NCBI GenBank assembly: GCA_023548195.1
Contig: JAJHZJ010000575.1
Span: 747,454 to 811,453, forward strand
Reading direction: 5' to 3'
Length of the DNA stretch: 64,000 nucleotides
DNA from: Bettongia penicillata ogilbyi
Taxonomy: Eukaryota; Chordata; Mammalia; Diprotodontia; Potoroidae
The position numbers were made by a program, and so were the translations under genes. This document shows, one piece after another, positions 21,030 to 32,640 of the stretch (position 1 is its first letter; every line of letters begins with the position of its first letter). The notes below the pieces were generated by a model that saw only the letters and a program-made list of their open reading frames with translations, had not been told where the DNA came from and made no database searches.

Positions 21030-21475
21030 GAGAATGTCATAATGTCAGAGTTGGAAGGGATATCAGGGACCACCTGGTTGAACTTATGCCTGAACAAGAA
21101 TTCTAGTGGTCTCCAGGCTCTGTTTTCAATGATCTCCAGAAAAAGGAAGCCCACTAACCTCCCTGAGGCAACCTGCTTCCACTTTTGGATATCTCTAATT
21201 GACAGGATCTTTCCTTTTTCCTTTTCATTTAGTCAAAAATATGCCTCTCGGAAACTCCTACTGCTGGTTATCAGTTAACTTCTTGCTCCTACTTCAACAC
21301 TTTGGAGTCAAATTCTTCCACATAATAGTCCTTTATATACTCAAAGATAATTTTCTATATCCCCTCTGTCCTCTCTCCTCTAGGCTAAATAGTCTCATTT
21401 CTTTAATATGATCTTAAGCCCATTGGCCATCCTGTTCACTTTCCTCTAGACACTCTAGAGAATATTGATACTCTT
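21030..21475 (-). mobile_element. CR1/L3 LINE 3' part, antisense
   Basis: The plus strand reads 'gtcagagttggaagggatat', 'gaagcccactaacctccctg', 'ccacttttggatatctctaa' and 'ctctcctctaggctaaatag'. This ordered series is the complement of the end of CR1-type LINEs. Frames overlying it are shadows. Confidence 0.8.
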
Positions 21476-21865
21476 TCTGGCATATAAGAGATGTTTATTA
21501 AATGCTTGTTCAATGATTACTGCATTTTACTACTCAACTTAACATGCTATTCTCTTTTGGAGTCTCATTGGGAAAGAGTAATGTCATACCTTAATTTCCA
21601 CCCTCCCCTAGTTAAGGATAATCTCAATGCAGCCTTCAATTGCATGATTTCCTTTGGCTGACTTGTCACAGTGATGGCTTACATTAAACCTTTAAAATGC
21701 ATCTTTTGTGACTTAAACAGTTGTATAAACTAATCTTTCCACCTTGGTCTGATGAAGCTGATTTCCTCAGCACTCTCTGCATACTCCACATTTTATTTCC
21801 AAGAAATAAACAAACAAAACCTCTGCATTAAAATGATGGTGACTAGATTTCTTTATCTTTTTCAT
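21476..21865. other. Unassigned, with an L2-end-like piece
   Basis: 'gatgtttattaaatgcttgt' near 21490 resembles the L2 terminus in sense. The rest is unassigned. Confidence 0.4.
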
Positions 21866-22020
21866 CTTCCTTCCTTCCTTCCTTCCTTCCTTCCTTCCTT
21901 CCTTCCTTCCTTCCTTCCTTCCTTCCTTCCTTCCCTCCTTCCTTCCTTCCCTCCTTCCTTCCTTCCTTCCTTCCTTCCTTCCTTCCTTCCTTCCTTCCTT
22001 CCTTCCTTCCTTCTTTCTTT
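21866..22020. repeat. (CCTT)n microsatellite
   Basis: About 155 bases of CCTT with few CCCT interruptions, then a looser pyrimidine-rich region to about 22190. It creates a false LPSF-repeat frame. Confidence 0.98.
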
Positions 22021-22189
22021 TACATTGCTTTCCTTCCCTCTGCCTCCCTCCCTTCTTCTCTTCTTTTTAAATTTTCTTTGCTTTTTATTTTCTTCCCTTC
22101 CTTCCTATCCCATTTTTTCTTAATTCCCCTTTTCCTTTTGGCTTATTTTCTTTCGTTTTCTTCCTTTCTCTTCCTTTCATGGTTTTTAA

Positions 22190-23386
22190 GGAAGCGTATC
22201 ATGCTATTCATGTCATGTAAGAGTTCAGATCAAATACTGTGGCCTGAGTTACCCGAGTCAAACCAAAGCAGGAAGAAGAGTTAGAGGAAAAGACAGATAA
22301 GGGTGAAAAAAATGGTGATATTTTCTTGGTGAACTGAAAGGCTCCACTGCGGCTCAATCACAGAAACAGCAATGCAGGCAATTATAGTTAATCCTCGCAA
22401 CTCCTCTTGACTTCCTTGGTGCTGATAAGTCTTTCCTTAATTAGAATCCCAGGAGATCCAGGTGATGAGCATCCTCACAAGTGTCCTGTCATAGAGCAGC
22501 CTCCCTTCTGAAAATTAGCAGTTTCTCTGTCTACCTGTGATGTGCTTCAGTGCAAAAGTTCATCTCTTTTCTTGAACTCTAGCAGGTGAGGATTGCTGAC
22601 CTCTTGTGCCATGAAATCAGACTTTGATACCAGTGCCTGGAAAGTGTGCAGAACAGGGAGCAAGAATAATTTTAGGGTTTGAAGTTGAGCTACAGGCTCC
22701 AATGTTACTGCCCACTGTTATTAATGTAACTATGGGAGAGTGTGCGTGCACATTTCTAGTTTGATCCCGTTGATATTGGGAAAAAATAAAGGGAAAAATA
22801 CATACAGTATCTCTAAACTCCTGAGAGTCATCAGGCACTTTGACTTACAGGATCATTTTTTTTTTAAAATAAAGTAAGTCTGAATTTTATAGCAACTTTT
22901 AATTACATGTCAAAATTAGACCAGGGCAGTTCAGGTATGGATCATCATCTCTCTATATGTTTCTTTATTAATTTCCCCATCATAATGCCTCCTCTTTCCC
23001 CAGTAAGAAAAAAAATCCATTAGCATTTAAAAAGTAGAACAATTAAAGTAGGCAAAAGATTTTAACAAGGAAAGCTGAAAATGGGTTTCAGCAATACTAG
23101 ATGAGACTAATTTTTATGCAGTCTATTCAATTAAAGTATCATTGACCATGCTACAACTTATAATGATTGAGGTACCCAGTTGTACTCACAGAGCACAGGG
23201 AATGTTTCTGTGACTCAGGATGCAGGAAGAGGTCAGAAACTTAGACATAAAGAAGGTGTCCTCCTTCCAAAATATGACGTTATAATGACTCAGCTGTTTT
23301 GGAAGCAGAAATACCACATATCCAGAAATAGCCCAAAGAGTGGACTTCAAACTTATAAAATAGCAAAGGACTGTGTGTGCATGCAT
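22190..23386. other. Repeat-poor sequence
   Basis: No repeat or gene recognised over 1.2 kb. The part 22310-22620 has mixed composition with no SINE or LINE landmark. Confidence 0.4.
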
Positions 23387-23387
23387 G

Positions 23388-23437
<50 letters not shown>
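23387..23437. repeat. (TG)22 microsatellite
   Basis: Pure TG from about 23394, with a short GCATGCATGC-type alternating lead-in. Confidence 0.97.
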
Positions 23438-23438
<1 letters not shown>

Positions 23439-24989
23439 AGAGAGGGGATCAAAAAGACAGAAATAGCTTCATTCTGTGGTATAAAAGATCAAGGCCATTG
23501 CCTAAGGGACATACTTTTAAACTGTTTTGGATGGAATGGGACAGCATCTGAAATGGGACTGACAAAAGAGAAAAGAACATGGAAAGGGAAATGACAGTGT
23601 GAGTGCCTCCTAGTTATTCACAGCTGTGCTATTTTTGTCCTTCCTGCCCCACTCCAACATTAGCTTTTATTGTATCTAATACCCAATGCCAACCACACTT
23701 AAAATAAATGGTATGGGGGAGGTGGAAGGGAGACACTCATTGCCTTGTTCCTCCAGAGAAAGTTTTGAGCATTAGTATATACATAGTCACTGGGGCTCTT
23801 CCATTATGTAAGTCCCCAAAAGAGTTAGCTCTGGTTTGAAGCATTCTGTGGGTTAATATCTTCTCAAAACTGAAGTTATTGAGCCCCAACTCATGGGTGC
23901 CATTTTAACACCTTGTTACAAGATGAAATACATCAAAACAAGGGGTAATTAACTAGGAAATCTTTCAAATAAAATGACAAAAAACTCCTCACCATATTCA
24001 TAAGACAGGAAGTAGATTCTCCCTCAAATAGGACCATACCACCAATGAGGGAGATCATGCACATGATTGTGTACAAGGGAGGACACTTATACATGGAGAA
24101 CATTCATGATGCCTTCACATACTTGAAGGAACATACTTGGCCAGGGAGTGTATGTGGAAGAAAAACATTCAGGGATAAGGGAAGCTCACATACAGTCATG
24201 GCCAGGGAAACTCACAAACCTTACCCCAAAGAACTGCCAGGATAGACAGGAGGAGGTTTGTGTTGATCTTGATTATTTCCTACTGGGTAATTTACCTTCA
24301 CTGTCCTTGATTGATTTGTCTATGCTGGACATGTCCTCTGTGGTCTTTCATGCATTTGGGCTTTAGCTCTTCTGGATCATCTACTGCCCTGAGATCCCTT
24401 TCAGTGTTATTTGGTAGCTAGAAAACTCCTCCTTAACAAGGACAGTGATTTTCTTTCAGTTCAAAGATGAAGCAATTGCACTATACCTAATCAATCTCAG
24501 CAAACTCCAAATCTCCCAGTAAAGTCACTCAGGCCAAGATCATTCATTTCATTGATTATGTTTATTTGAGGTGGTGCTGAAGTCATAACTCCTGGACAAC
24601 TATCTGACATGAGTATATTTCCTATAATTCCTATTAAATCCCTGATTTAATCTATGTCCCTCAAAACTATCACAGGAACTCATTTCCCCTGAAATCCCAT
24701 TAAGGTTTTGTCTTGACTGGATGGCAGATTCGCTTCACTCCCAAGAACTTCTTTACCCTATAAGGGAAGTGAGGGATATGCAGAAAATCTAGGGGAAGAA
24801 TATGTTAGTATGAAATATCTAAAAACAAAGACAATGCCACTCCTTTTGTGCTATATTCTAGGTCCCCTTTCAAACATTGCCCATGAAAGAATGGAAATAC
24901 TTAAGGTGCTTCAAATGTCTAGAAATCCAATTTTTTCCTTGATATTTCTCCAAATGAAAACGATAATAACCAACATTCAGTTTACTTCA
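23438..24989. other. Repeat-poor sequence
   Basis: About 1.55 kb without a recognised repeat or exon-like frame. Confidence 0.45.
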
Positions 24990-25080
24990 ACAATTGAATA
25001 AACATTTATTAAGTCCCTATTTTATGAAAGGTACTGGAGATAGAACACGCAAATGAAGTAGCTCTTCCCTCATTCTATTT
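24990..25080 (-). mobile_element. L2 3' end, antisense
   Basis: 'aaacatttattaagtcccta' and 'ggtactggagatagaacacg' are the complement of the L2 terminus. Confidence 0.6.
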
Positions 25081-25189
25081 ACATAGATATGGTGCTTTCA
25101 GGTTTGCAAAATATGTGTGTGTGATCTCATTTAAACCTCACAAAATAATTAGGTTGATGGCACAGGCTTTTATTTGCCCCATTAAAATA
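25081..25189 (-). mobile_element. MIR-type SINE fragment, antisense
   Basis: 'gatctcatttaaacctcaca' is the antisense MIR landmark, followed by a decayed continuation. Confidence 0.5.
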
Positions 25190-25487
25190 TCCCCTTAAAT
25201 TATCTTCCTGATTCAAGTCTTTCTACTTACCAGTGCATCCACACAACTGCTAAATCACTGTTCTGAAAACCCAGGTTCAATCAGGTCCTTGGTCTCAGTA
25301 AGGAAGCAATTCTCTATTAGGGCTAGCATCAAATACGGACTCCTCTGGCATTTTCCGCCCTTTACACCCTGGCTCCAATCTAGCTTTCCAGTGTTGTTGT
25401 AGAAGATTCTGCTTCAGTATTCCTTGTTTTAACCATACTGGCCCATTTGTTGTTCTTCATATAATACATTACACATCCTGGGGTGTA
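25190..25487 (+). mobile_element. L2, sense, left part of split copy
   Basis: 'cacacaactgctaaatcact', 'caatcaggtccttggtctca' and 'cacatcctggg' follow the L2 ORF2 end. The copy breaks off near 25487 and resumes near 26038. Confidence 0.7.
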
Positions 25488-26037
25488 TCGATGTTCAAGG
25501 AAAACCAGCACCTCTAGTGGGAGATCTTGCCACTTCTTTCTCAGGACTGCTCATCCACCTTTAGTGCTCACATGGGTCTCAACTCTCACCTAGGGATTTA
25601 AGAAGCTGTAGAATGAGCAGTGGCCACAGTCTAGTAAATCATCTCAGCAAATGTGCTAAACCAGGTTTGAAGCATCTCAAAACCATTGATAAATTGGGGA
25701 TAGTGTGGACTATCCCAAGCATGTGAAGACTTCCCCTGCTGGAATGGATAAATGAGAACAACTTCCAATGACCATGCAGGATGCTGAAGCAGATGCTGTG
25801 GAGTGCTTAAAGCTTGGTCAGCCATTGGGGATGCCAAGGCCATGCACTACTTCTTAGATTATCTCCAGTCATCCTGACTTTTGTCCTGCCACTGGACTTC
25901 ATTAATTCTGAAAGAGAGGATGAGGCTGATGACTTTGTGCAATTCTGCCTCACATAAATCCCATTTACACATGAATCAAGATACCACCCTGTCATGTCAT
26001 TGACCTTCAAAAATAAAGTCAAATAACATGTACTATC
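25488..26037 (+). mobile_element. Interspersed repeat inserted in L2, LINE-like 3' tail
   Basis: About 550 bases between two halves of one L2. I recall 'gtgtatcgatgttcaaggaa' and 'ccagtcatcctgacttttgt' as parts of a marsupial repeat but cannot name it. The segment 'atctccagtcatcctgac' is close to one in the SINE at 52435, and the end resembles the tail of the zinc-finger LINE. It has no coding capacity. Confidence 0.6.
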
Positions 26038-26360
26038 TCTGAATTTGCAAAGGCTGTCTGTTCTTCATGCCTGGAATGCATTCCTTCCTGCACAGTGCAT
26101 TGTAAAATTGACTTGCCCTCAAAGTTCAACTCAAAGGTTATTATTTATAAGAGGTCTTTCTTCATCCCACCAGCTATCAGGTCCTCCCATTCTCCTATTC
26201 TCTTACAGGTACCTTGGATTTATTCTGAATATTTCTACACATCCCCTGAATAAAATATAAATTCCTTGAGTTCCGGGCATTTTCATATTTATCTTTTTAT
26301 GCTTAGCATCTAGCACAGTGCCTGGCAGTAATTGATTAATAAAAGCTTGTTGATAGATTA
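26038..26360 (+). mobile_element. L2 3' end, sense, right part of split copy
   Basis: 'catgcctggaatgcattcct', 'cttgagttccgggcattttc' and 'agcatctagcacagtgcctg' run in order to the L2 terminus with a 'ttgttgatagatta' end. Confidence 0.85.
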
Positions 26361-26516
26361 CACTGAAGAAAGTGATATATGAAGATGCTTACGTTCCCCC
26401 CCTTCCTCCCACCACCAAGTTATTCTTTTCATATATGATAGAGTAAGGGCTTTATTCTAGCCAGGACTTCTGATTCCCAATCTATTGCTCACTATCTTTC
26501 CTCTCTATCACAAATG

Positions 26517-26770
26517 GGTGGCATAGTAGATGGAATGCTGGCCTGGGAGTCAAGGAGATGTGAGTTTCAATCTTGCCCCAGACACTTCTTAACTGGATGA
26601 CTCTGGGCAAGTGCCCTGACCTCGATCACTTTCAGGAACATCTATGAGATGAGGCCGATACTAGCGCACATCTTAAGTGTTTCTGTGAAGTCAAGTAAGA
26701 TAACACATATGAAAAGCTTCAAAAAACAAAATACTATAGAAATACTAGCAAACAACAGCAACAACTTGAA
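26517..26770 (+). mobile_element. tRNA-derived CORE-SINE
   Basis: 'gggtggcatagtagatggaa' head, 'actctgggcaagtgccctga', then a diverged core and tail. Same type as 19563. Confidence 0.75.
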
Positions 26771-27099
26771 ATCAATAGGAAAGAGTTGTTATCTCACTCA
26801 AGAAATACCATGTTTGCATCATTTTAGAATGTGAGACATTACTTGGAATTCAACTTTCTCAACAATATTTTGAAAGAAGGGTTAAAACAAAATATGGAGG
26901 TTGTAAAAAATTAAAAGGTTAATTATATATGCCTTATTTACCATTTCTTTTTTTTAGTCAAAAACCACTACATTACTCATTTTTACGTATCAATTCTAGA
27001 TGAAAGACAGGAGGCTGGGGTTGCTAAAGTTGATAGAGAAATCAGTTACTGAGAGAATGCAGTGTTTGTGATCAGCTCATAGGAGTCTTAGAATTCTTC
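26771..27099. other. Unassigned sequence
   Basis: No repeat or gene recognised. Confidence 0.35.
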
Positions 27100-27245
27100 C
27101 TTTTATGTTTAAAGCCCTTAACAAACTGGATACAACCTGTCTTTCCAAATTTGTTAGACATACTTCTCCTTTTTATCTTTTTGGTTCAAACTGACTTCTT
27201 TGTTGTTTCCTATATAGGAGATTCCATCTACCATATTTGTAAATA
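27100..27245 (+). mobile_element. L2 ORF2-end fragment, sense
   Basis: 'aaagcccttaacaaactgga' and 'caacctgtctttccaaattt' match L2 near the end of ORF2. A SINE follows directly. Confidence 0.6.
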
Positions 27246-27249
27246 CCAG

Positions 27250-27495
27250 TCTGATGCCAAAGAGGCCTCTGAATGGTAGGTGAAAGAAATACAACATTGG
27301 ACCTGGAAGCAAGAAGTTCTGAGTTCCAATCCATGCTCAGATATGTACTATGACTCTTGATAAGTCACCTAAACTCTATGTGCCTGTTTCCTATATGAAA
27401 TGTAAAATGGAGGTGATAAGAACACCTACCTCCCAGAGTTCATATTAGGGTCAATTGAAATTAAAATTTGTGAAGTGCCTACCCCAAAGAAGGCA
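27250..27495 (+). mobile_element. tRNA-derived CORE-SINE, degenerate
   Basis: 'tggacctggaagcaagaag', 'gataagtcacctaaactcta' and 'acctacctcccagagttcat' appear in SINE order. Confidence 0.65.
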
Positions 27496-27754
27496 TGAAT
27501 AATTTCCTTCCTCCTACTTTAAACAATCTATCATTTTTTTTTTGATAAATGCCTACAATTTGGAGAGCCATTAACAGGTAAACAGTGATACCTTGGGCTT
27601 TACTGGGTAGGCACAAAATATTATGTATAGATTTTTAAGCCATTTTTCATAAAATCAAGTATAAACTGATTTCCCAAGCATTTCTTCTAGCCTATGATTC
27701 AAACATCTTTTGATGTTTAAAATTGTTTATAAAAATAGGATTGTAAATATTTTA

Positions 27755-28990
27755 AGTGACTCAAAATTCCTTTTGCCAATCCTCATCCTTCTTGAGCTTT
27801 CCTTGGTCTTTGAACCTGCCAATGCCTCTCCAATCCTTCCTACTTTCTGTTCTTTAGGTTTCTGTGGCACTGATCTTTCCTGGTTCTCTTCCTACCAGTA
27901 TGACTGCTCCTTCTCAGTTTCCTTTGTTGTTTCTTTATCCAATTTCTGCCTAATTGTTGCTATTTCCCTAGACCTTGATGACCTGAAACATTCTCTTCTC
28001 TTTCTATACCATTTCTCATGATGATCTCATCAGTTCCCGTGAATTCAATTATCACTTCTATACAGATTGTCAGATTTATTTTTCCTAACCTTTGTTCGGA
28101 CCTCCAACATCTCCAACTGCCTACTAGATATCTATAACTGTATAGCCTATAAACATCTTCAACTCAACATATCCCAAGTTGAACTCATTTCCCTTCCTCT
28201 AAACCTTTTCTTCTTCTTAATTTTCTTATTATATGGAGGACACCATTATCTCAGTACTATGACTTTCAGAATTGGCTTCATTCTCAACTACTCGCTCACA
28301 TTCATCACATATATCCAATCAGTTACAAAGAACTTTGTAAAATTCTTTGTATATATAACACTCTTTCCTCTGATAAAAACCACACTGGTACAGGTCATTT
28401 TCACCTCATGCCTAGAAAATTGCAATAGAATTCTAGTACTTTCTTGTCTCAAATCTCTTTCAACTTCAGTTCATCCTTCAGTGATCAAAATGATTCTCCT
28501 AAACAGGAGATCTGACAATGTCACCCCTTCTCCTCTTATTCAATAAATTTCACAGGCTCCTTATTCACTAAAGTTAAATATAAATATTCAAGTTTGGGAA
28601 TCCTTTATAATTTAACCTTTTCTCATCTTTCTTGTCTCCTTAAACCTGATACTCCTTCATATATTCTGAGATGCAGTTACCCTACCTCTTTGTTAGTAAT
28701 TGCACAAAACATCTCTTGACTGGACATTTTCATTGGTTGTCCCCAAGCCTAAAATTCCTCCTTCCTCTTCTCCACTTTCTGCCTTCAAACATTAGCTAAA
28801 ATTCCATCTTCTGCAAGAAGCTTTTTCCAGTTTCCCTAAATACTTATACTTTCCCTCTGTGGTTATCTCCCAATTATCATATCCCTATCTTTTGTACATA
28901 AGTGTTTGCTTGTTGACTCCCCTATCTGACTGTGAACAGTGAGTATTTGCCTTTCTTTGTGTTCTTAATACCTGATGTGTAACAAGGGCT
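27755..28990 (+). pseudogene. L2 ORF2 remnant and 3' UTR
   Basis: A 1.24-kb L2 copy, truncated at its 5' end. The frames at 27710-28021 and 28067-28546 carry pieces of the L2 reverse transcriptase after and around the catalytic box: SNISNCLLDIYN, LQLNISQVELI, IQSVTKNFVKFF and RRSDNVTPSPL. The catalytic YADD segment (about 28055-28080) is destroyed. The 3' UTR ends in L2-terminal text near 28930-28990. The element used to move by target-primed reverse transcription; it is long inactive. The frames are what is left of ORF2, not host genes. Confidence 0.85.
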
Positions 28991-29891
28991 TGAATGCATG
29001 CTGACTTCTTGAATTCACTTCATGGTGTCAAAAATGGATGATTCTTGTAGAGTCCATGAGCCAAGCTCAAGTTTTCTCCAGATGAAATTGAACTGTAAAG
29101 ACTTTACATAAAATCCCAGTGATTATGATGGCTATTATCTAACCTTGTTAAGGTCAAGTAGGCTCTTCACTAAGTGGCCACAGAATATTTCAGCCACAGT
29201 AAGAGACATGATTGCCTTCCCAGACACAAGTGAGCAGAGATCCGGGGGCATGGGGAATGATTAACACTGAAGGAATCCTAGACCCTTAATGTCCTAAGGA
29301 AGTAAATATCAAACTATTTTTAGACTTCTTTTGTTTAAAACCTAAAGTGAAGCTACAACCACTAGGAATTCTGAAAGAAATAAAACTCCATTTGATGGAT
29401 TCTCTGCCCAATTGTTCTCAGCTGTTTTTATCACCTCCCACCTTTCACATGTACTAGTTCCATGCTAAGGGGAAGTCATTTAACCCCTAGGAGTTCCCCT
29501 GAACCACTTAAGCTATAAAGTGGCACAGGGAATTTCCACTCTATTTTCCATCTCTCTACGAATTCTCCTACTTCTATCCTGGGTGCATCCTCTCCTGATT
29601 TCTAAGAGCTCGTAATATCTGGTTGTCTCTAGACCTGACCATCATGATGCCACGTCACTGTATTTATGCATTCTGACCCGCACATCCTCTCTCCAGCTCT
29701 ACACACAGACAGAAGCAGTCCATTGTTCTATGACTTCACTCACCATCCCTGCAACTTTCCAGGCCAAATGGACCCTTTTTGCCCCCCCTGATTTACATGA
29801 GTTCTATTTCCTGATTAGAATCTAAATTCTCACTAGAATTTAAAGATAGGGAATCTCTTGTTTTTTTGTGTTTCATATTCAGGAAAAAAAA
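28991..29891. other. Repeat-poor sequence
   Basis: About 900 bases with no repeat or exon-like frame recognised. Confidence 0.4.
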
Positions 29892-30130
29892 TTCTTGTTG
29901 TTCAGTCTTTTCAATTGTGTCTGACTCTTTGTGATCCCATTTGGGGTTTTCTTGGCAAAGAAACTGGAGTGATTTGCCATTTCCTTCTCTAGTTCATTTT
30001 ATAGATAAGAAAACTGAGGCAAACAGGGCTACATGCCTTGCCCAGGAACACACAATTAATAAGGAACTCAGGAAGATGACCGTTCCTGACATCAGGCCTG
30101 ACATTCTGTCTACTGCCCCACCTAGCTTCC
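29892..30130 (-). mobile_element. CORE-SINE with RTE/BovB-like tail, antisense
   Basis: The plus strand opens with the complement of the RTE-like tail ('cttgttgttcagtcttttca'), then 'ggttttcttggcaaagaaac', the core complement and the head complement ('ctgccccacctagcttcc'). Complete and fairly well kept. Confidence 0.9.
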
Positions 30131-30297
30131 CAGAAAAAGAAAGTAAGAATTTATGGAAAAAAAAAAAAACAACTTTATTATCTTGTCATTTTGTATGACC
30201 TCTGCACTGGAGATTTTCAGGCAGAGACAGTACTAACATTTATCAGCCATTTGTAATGGGGGTCTTTTTGAGGTGTGTGTTGGACTAGAAGGTAAGG

Positions 30298-30396
30298 ACA
30301 TCCAGGTGGCACCATAGTGCATAGAACACTGGGCCTGGAGTTGGAGAAGGAAGTGGAAAACCACTCCAGCACCTTTGCCAAGAAAATCCCAAATGG
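30298..30396 (+). mobile_element. CORE-SINE, internally deleted, left part of split copy
   Basis: Head 'caggtggcaccatagtgcat' runs to 'gggcctggagt' and then jumps to 'tggagaaggaagtggaaaac', skipping the core. It stops at the L1 target site and resumes at 30921. Confidence 0.85.
30380..30396 (+). repeat. Target-site duplication of nested L1, left copy
   Basis: aagaaaatcccaaatgg. The right copy at 30921-30936 reads aagaaaagcccaaagg, differing by one base and one gap. Confidence 0.8.
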
Positions 30397-30920
30397 CATG
30401 GCTGAACAAGTTGTGATATCTGGCTGTAATTGAATACTATTGTTCCATAAAAATGATGAACAGGCAGATTTCAAAAAACCTGGAAAGACTTACATGAACT
30501 GATGCTAAGTGAAGTGAGCAGAACCAGAATAATATTGTATACAGTAACAGTAGCATTGCGCAGTGACCAGGTTTGATAGACTTGACTATTCTCAGCTATA
30601 CAAGGTTCTAAGACACTTCCAAAAGTCCCTGTGAAAATGCTATATATGTCCAGAGAAAGAACTTTGAAGTCCAAATGCAGGTAGAAGTGGACTATTTTCT
30701 CTGTCTCTTTTTCTTTCTCATTGTTTTTTTCCCTTTTATTCTGATTCTCCTTTCACAACCTGACAAATGTGGAAATATGTTTAATATGATTGTACATGTA
30801 TAGGCTATATCAGATTGCATGCCTTCTTGGGGGGGAGGAGAGAGAGGGAGAAAATTAGAATTCAAAACCTTATAAAAGTTTATGTTGAAAACCAAAAATA
30901 AATTAATTAATTAAAAAAAA
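30397..30920 (+). mobile_element. L1 3' end, 5'-truncated, nested in a SINE
   Basis: Starts at 'catggctgaacaagttgtga' and runs through the 3' UTR to an A-rich end at about 30897-30922. It has the same landmarks as 1612-2155. Insertion inside the SINE with matching flanking duplications fixes both borders. No coding capacity. Confidence 0.92.
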
Positions 30921-30967
30921 AAGAAAAGCCCAAAGGAGGTCACAAAGAGTTGGACATGACTGAAGAA
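30921..30967 (+). mobile_element. CORE-SINE tail, right part of split copy
   Basis: 'gtcacaaagagttggacatg' and 'actgaagaatga' are the RTE-like tail that completes the SINE begun at 30298. Confidence 0.85.
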
Positions 30968-31705
30968 TGATCAAATGCACCAGAAGGACTGAAGGCTCTG
31001 GAAGTCCCTTCTAATTTTTAAATTCTATGATTGTGTGAATACATAAAATTATTTTTTCAGCCATACCACATTATCCTTTAATTGAGGGTATTCACAAATG
31101 GGGCCATGAAGAATCTGAAACTACTCAACAGCAAGGAAAACAACACAACAGCAAGAAACCCAGTTCTAGTAATTTCAGCTTGAGTGTGATATAGAAAGCA
31201 CACCATTGATCTTTTAAGCCTAAAGCTTGACCCCAGGCTCTCCAGTCGAGATCTTTAAATTTTCACTTGATCTAAGTCACTTCCATAAATCTAAAATCTT
31301 CACTTAAGATTTTAAACACTCCCTTGACAATGCTTTACAAGATAAGTGAGGCATAATCATCTTCTCCATGAGTACAAAATACCATTATTGATAACATATT
31401 GAAGCAGATCACTTAAACTTGAAAAGAGTTCCAGCATTGCTCTTGCAATTTTCAGATTAATAATATTCTGAAATATATCCCTTTCCCAGAGACTTCAACG
31501 CTATCTGAATCAGTTGAAAATAAACCTCCAACTTAAATAGAATTTCAATATTTGAGGTCTCACCCCAGAGGTGATATTTAAGCTCTGATTTTTTTTTTTG
31601 AAGAGGGGGTGGTCCTAGATCTGGGATTTCATTGTGTGGAAAGTCTCTCCAATGAAGCAGATTTTACACACTTACAGTTTTAAAGAGAGAAGTTAAGGGA
31701 CTAAA
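30968..31705. other. Unassigned sequence
   Basis: No repeat or gene recognised over about 740 bases. Confidence 0.4.
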
Positions 31706-31713
31706 GACTAGTC

Positions 31714-31854
31714 CAGGGACTGAATCCAAACTTCACAGAACAAATCCCCTTAATAAAAGAATTTGTTCTGTAAAACTTGTACTCAGTCAAAAAGCCCTAC
31801 CTGAGGACCTTGAAGATCACATGTGCTTTTGAGGCTGTAGATTCCCTCCTCCTG
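31714..31854 (+). mobile_element. hAT-type palindromic MITE, left arm deleted
   Basis: The hairpin 'ccaaacttcacagaacaaat' and its inverted partner 'atttgttctgtaaaacttgt' surround a short loop. The right arm ends 'gattccctcctcctg'. At the left only the terminal 'caggg' remains before the hairpin. Imperfect 8-base duplications (gactagtc, atctagtc) flank it at 31706-31713 and 31855-31862. Confidence 0.75.
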
Positions 31855-31869
31855 ATCTAGTCATATTGA

Positions 31870-31950
31870 CAGTATATGTCAGAAACAGAACTTGAATCCA
31901 GTCTTTGATTCCAAGCTAGCATCCTTTCTATTATACCACGTGGTTTCTCT
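31870..31950 (-). mobile_element. MIR-type SINE fragment, antisense
   Basis: 'cagaacttgaatccagtctt' and 'attccaagctagcatccttt' match the complement of a SINE head. Confidence 0.55.
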
Positions 31951-32029
31951 TAGTACTGATTTAAGATAATAATAACAACAACTTTTTCATTTAATATAAG
32001 ATGGGCATTATTTAAGGGAGGAAAAAAAC

Positions 32030-32290
32030 AAGTAGTATTCAGTCCTTACTATGTACTAGGTACTGTAGAAAGTACTGGGAATAAAAATACAAGAAAAAGA
32101 TTGACAGTCCCTGCCCCAAGGAACTTGTCTTCTAATGAGGAAAGATGCACAATAGGGAGTTGAAAAGCAGGGGATGGGTGGGTGGGAGATGAAGAAGTAA
32201 GAAACAGGTGCCAGAGGGGAATGAAGGCCAATCAGAGCCCCTATATAAAATGGCAATACTGAGGAACTGATCAACAGAAGAGGGACATTG
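32030..32290 (-). mobile_element. L2 3' region, antisense
   Basis: 'cagtccttactatgtactag', 'tactgggaataaaaatacaa' and 'gtccctgccccaaggaactt' are the complement of the L2 terminus. The right part is more diverged. Confidence 0.75.
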
Positions 32291-32640
32291 CCGTTTGAGA
32301 GGATGTAGGAGTGATTATATATTCCAAGACAAGGAGGCCCTAGAACTGAACAAAATTCCAGGATGGGAGAGTGATAGGGGCCCAGCTTTGAAATATGGAG
32401 GGTCATGTACAGTCAGAGACTCTTGTATTCTCTTCCCTGAAAATTCAGGCCATCTCTCTTGTCTTGTGTGCCTTATCTTTCTTACGGACTTCAAATTTAA
32501 AGAGCCATCTTGAGGACTACCTCAAAGTTTTATGGCATGCTAAACCTTTTCTTTTAATGCTTTTCTAGTGCAGCAGTAATGTGTTGTCAAGGTCCTTATC
32601 CCAACTCCCACTGGCGGATTAGGTCCTAGAACAACATTAG
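32291..32640. other. Unassigned sequence
   Basis: No repeat or gene recognised. Confidence 0.35.

Noticed and set aside
21752..22123. 123-codon frame with LPSF repeats
   Set aside because: Translation of the CCTT microsatellite.
28067..28546. 159-codon plus-strand frame as a possible host gene
   Set aside because: It matches the L2 reverse transcriptase in several motifs and is embedded in a recognisable L2.
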